A DNA stretch of 64,000 bases, from the NCBI RefSeq assembly GCF_005377625.1, contig NZ_CP040098.1:3285001-3349000 (forward strand), read 5' to 3'. Below, piece by piece: positions 56,437-64,000 of this stretch. Made by a program: the position numbers and the translations under genes. Source of the DNA: Desulfoglaeba alkanexedens ALDC. GTDB taxonomy: Bacteria; Desulfobacterota; Syntrophobacteria; Syntrophobacterales; DSM-9756. Within the stretch, counting starts at the first letter, position 1. Each line of letters opens with the position of its first letter. The notes under the pieces are model-generated. The model saw only the letters and a list, made by a program, of their open reading frames with translations, was not told the DNA's origin and did no database searches.

Positions 56437-57018
56437 ATGGACAGTCGCTTGCATCGAAGAGAAGGCTACACCTTTCAGTTGGTGAATATCGACTGCATGA
56501 GGCAGTCCACGCGCTTCAACGTGATCATGGAACTGGACGAGTCGATCGAAGAGCTCCTGCCTTACCTGGCGGCGGTACTCCCAGGCTGTACCTACATCCA
56601 CGGCTCCGGAGTCATCAGCGTCATGGACGACGGGCATATCGCAGGGATCACCGGCCGTCGGATCACGTTCACCGATGTGGGCGATGAGAACGAAGCCGAA
56701 GCGCTGTGCCGGCGCTATTTTGAAACCATTCAGGAAGTCACGTCCCGGAAGGACACTGTGGCTCCTGTATTTGAGAAGCGGCAGGACCTCACGGTGCTTG
56801 AGATATTCCGAGCGCTTCCGGCCACCAACTGCGGGGGCTGTGGCTATTCCACGTGCATGGCTTTTGCCGCCGGGGTATTTCGGAGGGAAACCACCATCGA
56901 ACGTTGCCCTCCCCTGGCCGAAAATCCTCGCCGGTACGCCGCCCTGTTCCATAAGCTGGCGCTCAACGGCCACCGAATCCCAGAGAGCGCTCACCCAGGC
57001 CGAGAAACTTTGCGCTGA
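56437..57018 (+). CDS. [4Fe-4S]-binding domain protein
   Basis: A 193-residue protein starting behind GGGAGGAG. The N-terminal part (1-125) has no motif I know. The C-terminal part carries the Cys pattern TNCGGCGYSTCMAFA with a later Cys in ERCPPL, the four-Cys Fe-S domain (Fes, PF04060) found in corrinoid Fe-S proteins and in RnfB-like proteins. It is followed after 11 bases by a DUF3786 protein, a partner often seen with such domains in anaerobes. A role in electron delivery to a corrinoid or metal centre is inference. Confidence 0.8.
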   Translation: MDSRLHRREGYTFQLVNIDCMRQSTRFNVIMELDESIEELLPYLAAVLPGCTYIHGSGVISVMDDGHIAGITGRRITFTDVGDENEAEALCRRYFETIQEVTSRKDTVAPVFEKRQDLTVLEIFRALPATNCGGCGYSTCMAFAAGVFRRETTIERCPPLAENPRRYAALFHKLALNGHRIPESAHPGRETLR

Positions 57019-57029
57019 ACGAGGCTCCC

Positions 57030-57884
57030 ATGGACGACGCCACCCAATACACGACCATCCATACGCTGGCCGACCGTTTCGAAGCGGACCTTCTCATGCA
57101 GGCCCTCCAGCGGGAAGGGATCCCGGCTATCCTCAGAAGCTTCGAAGAAACGGCCTACGACGGCCTTTTCGTGCCGCAGCGCGGATGGGGGAAGATCATG
57201 GTGCCCGAATCGCGGGCGGCGGCGGCCCGCCTGGCGATCGCTGCCATTCTGGAGGACTTGCGGTCGCCAAGGCTTTACGAGGACCCCCAGGAGGTGGATC
57301 CGAATCTCTGGCGGCAACTGGAGGCCATGGAACCGGAAAGGATCTGCTCCAACGCGCAGGTTGCCTTCAATCGGGATGCCGGCGCCTACGAAGTCCCGTT
57401 CCTGTCGGGAACCCTGCGCTGCTATCCCGCCCTGCGGCGCGTGGAAGCGCTCCGGCCTCTGCCGTCATCCAAGCTGGACTTTCAGCTTCACCTGGTATTG
57501 CTGCACTACCTTCTGGAAGCCAAGCCCGGGGGTCTTTCCGGAAAATGGGTGAGCGAAAAGGACCTTCCGGGCGGCCACCTATTTTTCCGCGGCTGCCACG
57601 CTTTCCCCACCGCCCGGCTGCTGGAAGCCTTCGGTGAGGATCCGGCGCTGTTCAAGCGAAAGTGCGAACGCCTGGGAGGACACCCGGCACAGGCCGGAGA
57701 CATGTCTTTCCGCATGTGGCCGTTTCCCAAGGTACCGCTGTTGTTCGTCCTGTGGCTGGGCGACGACGAATTCGACCCGGCGCTTCACATCCGCTTCGAC
57801 GCCACCGTCCATCATCACCTGCAGGCCCTGGACACCATCTTGGCCATGATCAACGTGGTGTGCCGGAACATGCTGGCGGCATGA
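57030..57884 (+). CDS. DUF2007-DUF3786 two-domain protein
   Basis: A 284-residue protein. Residues 8-75 look like DUF2007 (TIHTLADRFEADLLMQALQR, GIPAILRS and KIMVPE), a small ferredoxin-fold domain. Residues 100-284 match the DUF3786 plan: an N-terminal segment, LDFQLHLVLLHYLLEA, GKWVSEKDLPGGHLFF and LLFVLWLGDDEFDPALHIRFDATVHHHL. The function is unknown. Linkage to the preceding [4Fe-4S] protein suggests a shared job in an anaerobic cofactor or electron path. Confidence 0.75.
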   Translation: MDDATQYTTIHTLADRFEADLLMQALQREGIPAILRSFEETAYDGLFVPQRGWGKIMVPESRAAAARLAIAAILEDLRSPRLYEDPQEVDPNLWRQLEAMEPERICSNAQVAFNRDAGAYEVPFLSGTLRCYPALRRVEALRPLPSSKLDFQLHLVLLHYLLEAKPGGLSGKWVSEKDLPGGHLFFRGCHAFPTARLLEAFGEDPALFKRKCERLGGHPAQAGDMSFRMWPFPKVPLLFVLWLGDDEFDPALHIRFDATVHHHLQALDTILAMINVVCRNMLAA

Positions 57885-57894
57885 AGAGAGGCTC

Positions 57895-58761
57895 TCACAG
57901 CCGGCCGTTCAGATAGGCTTCATCCAGGATTCCTGGAACGAAGGGGCGGCTGGACACGTCGGGCGGAGTGAAGCCGAAGATTTTTTCCAGAAAAAGCAGC
58001 ACGATCCGGAGGGTGGCTCCCCAGAGCACTTCCACGTCCACGCCGTCTTGGTAGAGGAAACACAAGAAGTCCTGAGTGGTCCGGTTGAGCTTTGCCGCCA
58101 CCTGGGGATCCACATAGAGGCGATATCGGGTGTAGGCGGATGGATCCAGAAGTGACCGAAGGGGAATAGAGACGATCCGCGTTACTTCCCAGTTGGGTTT
58201 CAATCGGTGGCGCCCTTCGATCCAGCCCACCAGCGGATGGATGAGCCTTGGAAAGAGCACGAGCCTTTCCGGCGGGAGCACACCCAGGAAGCGCACCCGC
58301 AGGGGATTGAGGCGCATTTCTTCCCAGCTTTCCCTCATGCAGGTGGCCAGATGGAGCGCCAGTTCCGCGGCTTCCTCAGGGCAGGTGCGCTTCCACCGGC
58401 GCCAGTGAGGCCAGCGGGAGAGCGGAAATCCGGGAAGGGAAAGCAGCCGGGCGAAGATCGGGTCCACACCCTGCTCGGTGGTGCCGCCCGGGCAACAGAG
58501 ATCCCCCGCCTGCTTCACTTTCCGGGATCTCCGGTTGAGTATGAGGCACGGTTCGCGTTCATGGCCGCCCTGCTGAAGTGGACAGCAGAGAAGCACCAGC
58601 ACGCTGGACGATACGAGATCGTCCGTTGCCACGGCGCCGGCCCCTTCCGCCACCCCAGGACAACGCGGGGGGGCTCCGAGCACCTTCAGGATATGCCGCT
58701 GCAAGCCTTCTGGATCTTCCAGGAGCCGGACGGCGCTTTCATCGATTGCGGGGGAGGACAT
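57895..58761 (-). CDS. Nudix hydrolase, CoA-pyrophosphatase-like
   Basis: About 288 residues from ATG 58761; in-frame starts at 58800 and 58809 would overlap hrpA. LNRRSRKVKQAGDLCCPGG resembles the CoA-binding motif found before the Nudix box in CoA diphosphatases (NudL/NUDT7 type). The catalytic helix is RESWEEMRLNP, with an unusually long insertion of about 50 residues between GG and the RExxEE. Enzymes of this kind cleave CoA to 3',5'-ADP and phosphopantetheine. The long insertion makes the substrate less sure. Confidence 0.75.
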   Translation of the reverse strand: MSSPAIDESAVRLLEDPEGLQRHILKVLGAPPRCPGVAEGAGAVATDDLVSSSVLVLLCCPLQQGGHEREPCLILNRRSRKVKQAGDLCCPGGTTEQGVDPIFARLLSLPGFPLSRWPHWRRWKRTCPEEAAELALHLATCMRESWEEMRLNPLRVRFLGVLPPERLVLFPRLIHPLVGWIEGRHRLKPNWEVTRIVSIPLRSLLDPSAYTRYRLYVDPQVAAKLNRTTQDFLCFLYQDGVDVEVLWGATLRIVLLFLEKIFGFTPPDVSSRPFVPGILDEAYLNGRL

Positions 58762-58778
58762 CTTCCGTTTTTCGCCTT

Positions 58779-61700
58779 CTAGTGAGGGATCTGTTCCCAT
58801 TGCCGCCACTTGTTTTCCAGGCGCTGGGCCGAAACGGGAAAGCGCGTCTTGATTTCAGGGGCGAACAGGCTGATTTTGAATTCTTCTAATAACAGCCGGT
58901 ACTCGTCAAGGAAAGCCCGCGCTTGCACCGTTTTCGCCTCACCCCCGGCCTCCGCCCGCGAAAGCGCCTCCAGAAAAGGCTCAATCCGTGCGGCCTTGGA
59001 ACGGTCCTTTTCCGGCGCCACATAAGCGCGTTCCGCTCGAATGCGGAGCCCCTTCAGGTATCGGGGAAGTTCCCTGAGTTCGGAACTCCTCATGTGTTCC
59101 AGGAAATCCCCGGGAACCAGTCGCTCCAGTTCCTCCCGAACGGCTTTCAGCCGCTCCAGGGCGGCGTCGTTTCCCTGCGCCTTGGCGTTAAAGCCGGAAA
59201 GGACCCGCTGCACCTCGTAACGTTCCCGAACGACCTCCAGCACCTCGCCGCGCCGCTGCTCGGCGAGGCGCCGCAGGTCGTCTTTCAGTTCCAGGATTTT
59301 CGCTCGAAACCGGACTTCGTCAGGAGGCTGAGGGTCATGGAGTTCGAAGATTTCCCTCAGGAGATAGATCTGGAGCCTGCGGTCGGCTTCCTTCATGTCC
59401 CCCATGAAACGCACCATGAAGGCCATGTCTTTCGGGAACACCCAGTCTTTCCGGAGCGACTTCAGAAGCGGCGCAAAGGCCCACTGGTAGAGCACCAGCA
59501 GGCCGTCTCGTGTGGCTCCCTTCGCTTTTTCCGGATCGTCGAACAGCCGGACCGCCACGGTCCGCCCTTCGGCGACGAAGCCCGGGTAGGCGCACCGCAT
59601 GACGCCGTAGGCGTCTTTTCCCAGTTCGATGGTCTGCGGCAGGGGGCCGAAGTCCCAAGTGGTGATCCCCTCGCGTTCCCACCGCTTCCGAGCTTCCGTC
59701 CAGGCCCGATCTTCGTGGCGCTTTCCGGCCAGTTCCTGCACCGTCTCCAAGTCTCGACCGGACCCCAGTGCCTTTCCGGCCGCATCCACCACGAGAAAAC
59801 GCATCTTGAGATGAGCGGGCAAGCCTTCCCGGTCCCATTCGTTCACCGACACCGCGACTCCCGAGACTTCCTCCAGGCAGCGGCTCAGTTCCGCATAGAA
59901 ATCGCCGCGGCGGAAAGGGAGCCGTTCCAGAACCTTTTCTACGGTTTCAGGAATCGGAACGAGCCGTCTCCGAACCGACTTGGGAAGAGAACGTAGGAGA
60001 GCCGTCACCTTCTCGGAGATCAACCCCGGGACCACCCATTCAAAGGGTTCGGGCCGAAGCCTGGAAAGCAGGTGGAGCGGCACCGTCACCGTCACTCCGT
60101 CCGATTCATCCCCCGGACTGAAGGAATACCTGAGCGGGAGCCTCATGTCCTCGAAATCGAGAGAGCCGGGAAACTGCTCCAACGTCTCCGATTCCGGGCG
60201 GAAGCGAAGCAGGTCGTCTTCCGACATTCTGAGGACCTCGTCGCCTCCTTGGTCTTTGAGCCACCGGTTGAAGGAGCGGATGTCGGCGATTTCGGGGAGC
60301 CGCGCGTCATAGAAGGCGTAGAGCGCCTCGTCGTCCACCAGAAGTTCGCGGCGCCGGATCCGGTCTTCCATGTCGCGGATGCGTTGGATGAGTTTCCGAT
60401 TGTGTTCCAGAAAGCCGTACTTTCCGGGCATTTCCGCTTCCACCAGCCCGGACCGGATAAAGATTTCCCGGGCTTCCTTCGGCCGAATCCTACCGTAGTT
60501 CACGCGGCGGCCGTTTACGATCACAAGACCGTAGAGGGTCACTCGCTCCAGGGCCACCACCTGGCCTCTGCGCTTTTCCCAGTGGGGCTCCTCATAGGAG
60601 GACCGGCAGAGGTGTTTTCCGAATTCCTCGATCCATTCGGGTTGAACCTGGGCGGCCGTACGTGCAAAAAGCCGGGACGTCTGGACCAGTTCGGCGGCGA
60701 CGATCCATTCCCCGCCCCGGTTGAAGAGGCCTGAGCCTGGAAAGAGCATGACCTTGCGGCCCTTGGTTCCGAGGTAGAGGTTCTTTTCCTTCTTCACGGC
60801 GATGTTGCTGAGGAATCCGCTGGTAACGGCCCGATGGACGGCCTCGTAACTCACGCCGGGAGGTTCGTCCTGAAGGCGGAATCCTCGAATTTCTTTCAAT
60901 ATCTCCACGATCTCGTCGTGCACATCCCGCCATTCGCGCACGCGCCGGTAGGAAAGGAAGTTGTCTTTGCAGAACCTTCGAAGCGCCCCTTGGGAGGGCG
61001 CCTGGCGCCATTGATCTTCGCAGGCTCTCCAGATGTTGAGCAGCGTGACGAAATCGGAACGCCGGTCGCGGAAGGCGGCGTGGGCCTGGTCCGCCTGGGC
61101 TTCCTTTTCGGCGGGCCTCTCCCTGGGATCCTGAACGCTCAGCGCGGCGCACAGGACGATCATGGGCCGGAGCGCCCCTTCCTCGCGAGCCTGCAGGAGC
61201 ATGCGCGAGAGCCGGGGGTCCAGGGGAAAGCGGGCCATGAGGCGCCCCATGGGGGTGAGCCGGTCCCGATCGTCGATGGCTCCCAATTCCCGGAGGACCG
61301 CGAAACCGTCTTTTACGGCCTGGGGGGCCGGCGGGTCCAGAAACGGGAAATCCCGGACGTCGCCCAAATTCATGGCGAGCATCCGAAGGATCACCTCGGC
61401 CAGGTTCGACCGCTGGATTTCAGGGGGAGTGAACGCGGGGCGCGCCTGGTAGTCTTCTTCGGCATAGAGCCGGATGCAGATCCCCGGCCCGACCCGCCCG
61501 CAGCGGCCCTTGCGCTGGTCGGCACTGGCCCGTGAGATGGAAACGACCGGAAGGCCTTCCGTCCGTGTCCTGGGGTTGTACTGGGAAAGGCGTGCGAGGC
61601 CTGTATCCACCACGTAACGGATGCCCGGAATCGTGATGGAGGTTTCCGCCACGTTGGTGGCGACCACAATTTTTTCGCCGGAAACAGGGCGAAAGATCCG

Positions 61701-62519
61701 CTGCTGGTCGGCTCCCGCGAGCCGGCCGAAAAGCGGCAAGACCTCAGTGTGCGGAAAACGCCTCTCTTCCAAGCGTGCCACCGTTTCCCGGATGTCGCTT
61801 TCCGTGGGCATGAAGACGAGCACATCGCCCCGGCAGCCGGACCGCTTCAGTTCCACTACCGCTTCGACCGCCTGGTCCACCGGAGTGTCTTCCCCTTCTT
61901 CGCCGCTACCGGGCGCCGGCGGCCGGTAGCGTACTTCCACCGGGTAGGTTCGGCCGGAGACTTCGATCATGGGGGCCCCGCCGAAGGCCTCGGAAAACCT
62001 TTCGGGGTCGATGGTGGCTGAGGTGACGATGACCTTGAGGTCCGGTCGCTGCGGCAGGGTCCGGCGGAGCATCCCCAGGAGGAAGTCGATGTTGAGGCTG
62101 CGCTCGTGGGCTTCGTCGATAATCAGTGTGTCGTAGGCTCGAAACAGCCGATCTCGCTGGGCTTCGGCCAGCAGGATGCCGTCGGTCATGAACTTGATGC
62201 GGGTGGTCCTCGAAGTGCGGTCCTGGAAGCGTATCTTGTAGCCCACCAGGGAGGCGCCTTTTTCGCCCAGTTCCTCCGCCACACGCCGGGCGAGGGTCAC
62301 CGCGGCGATCCGACGCGGCTGGGTGATCCCGATGAAACCCGCCCGCCCCCGGCCCGCTTCCAGGCACATCTTGGGAATCTGAGTGCTCTTTCCGGAACCC
62401 GTGTCGCCGGTCACCACCACCACCTGGTGGTCCAGGATCGCCCGGACGATAACGTCCCTTCGATCCGTGATGGGCAGATCCACCGGGTATCGAAGATGTG
62501 AGATGTTCCATTCCGACAT
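58779..62519 (-). CDS. hrpA: ATP-dependent RNA helicase HrpA
   Basis: A DEAH-box helicase of about 1246 residues, the full length of the HrpA family. Motifs in order are TGDTGSGKSTQ (I), IIDEAHERS (II), VTSATID (III), NVAETSITIPGIRYVVDTG (V) and GRCGRVGPG (VI), then an HA2/OB region and the long C-terminal domain of unknown function special to HrpA. ATG 62519 gives MSEWNISHLRYP; GTG 62543 is in frame and possible. The stop lies 18 bases before the Nudix start, so the two may be co-transcribed. Confidence 0.95.
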   Translation of the reverse strand: MSEWNISHLRYPVDLPITDRRDVIVRAILDHQVVVVTGDTGSGKSTQIPKMCLEAGRGRAGFIGITQPRRIAAVTLARRVAEELGEKGASLVGYKIRFQDRTSRTTRIKFMTDGILLAEAQRDRLFRAYDTLIIDEAHERSLNIDFLLGMLRRTLPQRPDLKVIVTSATIDPERFSEAFGGAPMIEVSGRTYPVEVRYRPPAPGSGEEGEDTPVDQAVEAVVELKRSGCRGDVLVFMPTESDIRETVARLEERRFPHTEVLPLFGRLAGADQQRIFRPVSGEKIVVATNVAETSITIPGIRYVVDTGLARLSQYNPRTRTEGLPVVSISRASADQRKGRCGRVGPGICIRLYAEEDYQARPAFTPPEIQRSNLAEVILRMLAMNLGDVRDFPFLDPPAPQAVKDGFAVLRELGAIDDRDRLTPMGRLMARFPLDPRLSRMLLQAREEGALRPMIVLCAALSVQDPRERPAEKEAQADQAHAAFRDRRSDFVTLLNIWRACEDQWRQAPSQGALRRFCKDNFLSYRRVREWRDVHDEIVEILKEIRGFRLQDEPPGVSYEAVHRAVTSGFLSNIAVKKEKNLYLGTKGRKVMLFPGSGLFNRGGEWIVAAELVQTSRLFARTAAQVQPEWIEEFGKHLCRSSYEEPHWEKRRGQVVALERVTLYGLVIVNGRRVNYGRIRPKEAREIFIRSGLVEAEMPGKYGFLEHNRKLIQRIRDMEDRIRRRELLVDDEALYAFYDARLPEIADIRSFNRWLKDQGGDEVLRMSEDDLLRFRPESETLEQFPGSLDFEDMRLPLRYSFSPGDESDGVTVTVPLHLLSRLRPEPFEWVVPGLISEKVTALLRSLPKSVRRRLVPIPETVEKVLERLPFRRGDFYAELSRCLEEVSGVAVSVNEWDREGLPAHLKMRFLVVDAAGKALGSGRDLETVQELAGKRHEDRAWTEARKRWEREGITTWDFGPLPQTIELGKDAYGVMRCAYPGFVAEGRTVAVRLFDDPEKAKGATRDGLLVLYQWAFAPLLKSLRKDWVFPKDMAFMVRFMGDMKEADRRLQIYLLREIFELHDPQPPDEVRFRAKILELKDDLRRLAEQRRGEVLEVVRERYEVQRVLSGFNAKAQGNDAALERLKAVREELERLVPGDFLEHMRSSELRELPRYLKGLRIRAERAYVAPEKDRSKAARIEPFLEALSRAEAGGEAKTVQARAFLDEYRLLLEEFKISLFAPEIKTRFPVSAQRLENKWRQWEQIPH

Positions 62520-62667
62520 GCTGTCTATGGAAAAAGGCTCCACGTTCTCAACGGGCGATCATGGTCCGCATCATGTCGCCTGGATTTTCGGCGTGACTGC
62601 TGATGTCTTTCATGTATCCCACAAAACGCACCAGATGGAAAGCCCCCCAGGACAAGCAGTACGATTT

Positions 62668-63155
62668 CCCCTCGTTCCCAAGCTCCGGCTTGGGAACGGC
62701 ATTATGGGGATCGAAGCTGGAGCTTCTGCACAGTTGTGTTCCCAAGCTGGAGCTTGGGAACAAGGTGGAAAATCCCCTCCCCTCCCCTTAGTCCCCTCCC
62801 ACAAGGGGAGGGGAAATAGAATTTGGCATCAGATATCCCCTCGTTCCCAAGCTCCGGCTTGGGAACGGCCTGCCCGGGAAGCTCAAGCTTCCCTCCTGCT
62901 ACAGCTGAAACGCGCTGTCTTTCCATGGAGCCAGCCGGGATCTCGAAGTGGTCTTTGTGATGGATTTTGCAGCGGGTTCGCATGGGTCACGGCTTCATGG
63001 GGATCGAAGCTGGAGCTTCTGCACAGTTGTGTTCCCAAGCTGGAGCTTGGGAACAAGGTGGAAAATCCCCCCCTCCCCTTAATCCCCTCCCACAAGGGGA
63101 GGGGAAATAGAATTTGGCATCAAATATTAGGTCTGTTATTTTCTACACTACCAAT
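62668..63155. repeat. Composite palindromic repeat, copy 5 (double)
   Basis: Two successive sets of GTTCCCAAGC...GCTTGGGAAC, GAAGCTGGAGCTTC and CCCCTCCCC/GGGGAGGGG modules. The right end (from about 63110) matches in reverse the left end of the element at 46471 and finishes CACTACCAAT (63146-63155). The left end of this copy lacks a matching ATTGGTAG. The 62520-63210 gap holds no other feature. Confidence 0.8.
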
Positions 63156-63210
63156 TTTTTTGTAGGTTGATTCCGGACGCAGCGCATCCACGGCGGAGAG
63201 GGGTCGGAGC

Positions 63211-64000
63211 GTGGAAGACATCGAGCGAAGGGTGCGGGAAGCGGCGGATGCGGTGGCCGACCGCCTTAGGGTCCGAGCGGAAACCGCTTTGATCCTGGGA
63301 ACAGGGCTCAGCGGAGTGGCCGACGCCATGGACCTGGAGGGCGGCCTGGACTACCGGGAAATTCCCCACCATCCCGTCTCCACCGTCCCCAGTCATCGAG
63401 GGCGCCTCCTGTGGGGTCACTGGGCCGGAACCCCCCTCATCGCCCTCCAGGGGCGGTTCCACCTTTACGAAGGCTACGCTCCGGCCGTTATCGCCTTTCC
63501 CATCCGTCTCCTGGCCGCCCTGGGAGTGAAGACCGTGCTGCTGTCCAACGCCGCCGGAGGCCTCAACCCGCTGTTCGAAGCCGGCGACCTCATGGTTATC
63601 ACTGACCACATCAACTTCACAGGACGAAATCCCCTGGTGGGGGTCAACATCGACGCATGGGGCCCCCGTTTTCCGGACATGACCGAACCTTACGACCGCC
63701 GCCTGCGGGAAATGGCCCGAGCGGCAGCCATGGAAGAGCACATCCCATTGAGGGAAGGGGTCTACGTGGGAGTGCTCGGGCCCAGCATGGAAACCGCCGC
63801 CGAAACGCGGCTGCTGCGGGCCGCAGGTGCCGACGCCGTGGGCATGTCCACCGTCATGGAAGTGATCACGGCGGTGCACGCCGGCATGAAGGTCCTCGGC
63901 GTTTCGGTCATCACCAACGTCAACCGCCCGGACTGCTATGAACCGGCTCCCCTCGAAAAGGTCATTCAGACAGCCACGGCGGCCGGACCCCGGTTGATGC
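63211..64000 (+). CDS. Purine nucleoside phosphorylase (3' end beyond window)
   Basis: At least 263 residues from a GTG start with GAGAGGGG upstream; the frame is open at the window end. Family marks are ILGTGLSGVADAM, HRGRLLWGHW, RFHLYEGYAP, LSNAAGGLNPLFEAGDLM and VLGPSMETAAETRLLRAAGA followed by VGMSTVMEVITAVHAGMKV. This is the trimeric PNP (PunA-like) type, which splits inosine or guanosine with phosphate. The MSTVxE pattern favours PNP over MTA phosphorylase. Confidence 0.92.
   Translation, partial: MEDIERRVREAADAVADRLRVRAETALILGTGLSGVADAMDLEGGLDYREIPHHPVSTVPSHRGRLLWGHWAGTPLIALQGRFHLYEGYAPAVIAFPIRLLAALGVKTVLLSNAAGGLNPLFEAGDLMVITDHINFTGRNPLVGVNIDAWGPRFPDMTEPYDRRLREMARAAAMEEHIPLREGVYVGVLGPSMETAAETRLLRAAGADAVGMSTVMEVITAVHAGMKVLGVSVITNVNRPDCYEPAPLEKVIQTATAAGPRLM

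Overview
The window looks like a chromosomal segment of a GC-rich, anaerobic, Gram-negative member of the Desulfobacterota (old Deltaproteobacteria), probably related to the syntrophic or sulfate-reducing Syntrophobacter group. The basis is gene content, not a database match: a pyrophosphate-type phosphofructokinase, a four-subunit 2-oxoglutarate:ferredoxin oxidoreductase, a two-subunit class I fumarase next to a membrane succinate dehydrogenase, acetyl-CoA synthetase, and the order tig-clpP-clpX-lon.

Region 1 (1-12.8 kb) is core genome: the end of a CcsB-type cytochrome c maturation gene, tatA/B-tatC-rdgB, a NifU-like scaffold gene, PPi-pfk, tRNA-Leu, tig-clpP, clpX-lon from its own promoter, then tRNA-Val and tRNA-Asp closed by a strong terminator.

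Region 2 (about 12.9-42.0 kb) is an accessory island lying between tRNA-Asp and tRNA-Arg and full of decayed mobile DNA (IS66, ISL3-like, a REP-associated tyrosine transposase with three copies of its end sequence, glycosyltransferase and flippase remnants). Its intact genes mostly concern the cell envelope: two acidic PepSY proteins, an operon for an ABC exporter, an anchored NEW3/CARDB-like protein, a DedA protein and an MFS transporter, a surface-polysaccharide cluster, and a full arn operon for 4-amino-4-deoxy-L-arabinose modification of lipid A followed by an OmpR-type response regulator and histidine kinase. Four promoters in the island carry the same hexamer-N5-hexamer direct repeat (CTTCAT/CTTAAT type, PmrA-like) 8-10 bases before a -10 element. 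I infer one envelope-defence regulon run by the two-component system at 39.9-42.0 kb. arnT carries a -1 frameshift in a run of six G. A separate HMG-CoA lyase / thiolase-like / metallo-beta-lactamase-fold module sits at 27.5-31.2 kb.

Region 3 (42.4-64 kb) is core again: tRNA-Arg, surE, korDABC, fumarase, sdhCDAB, acs, a DnaJ/DUF1232 protein, a [4Fe-4S] protein beside a DUF2007-DUF3786 protein, a Nudix hydrolase, hrpA and the start of a purine nucleoside phosphorylase. KorDABC, fumarase and Sdh carry 2-oxoglutarate through succinate and fumarate to malate; Acs activates acetate.

Regions 2 and 3 are sprinkled with one family of composite palindromic repeats. One copy (46471-47144) is bounded by perfect 10-bp inverted repeats and contains a 230-bp tandem duplication, like a MITE-type non-autonomous element.
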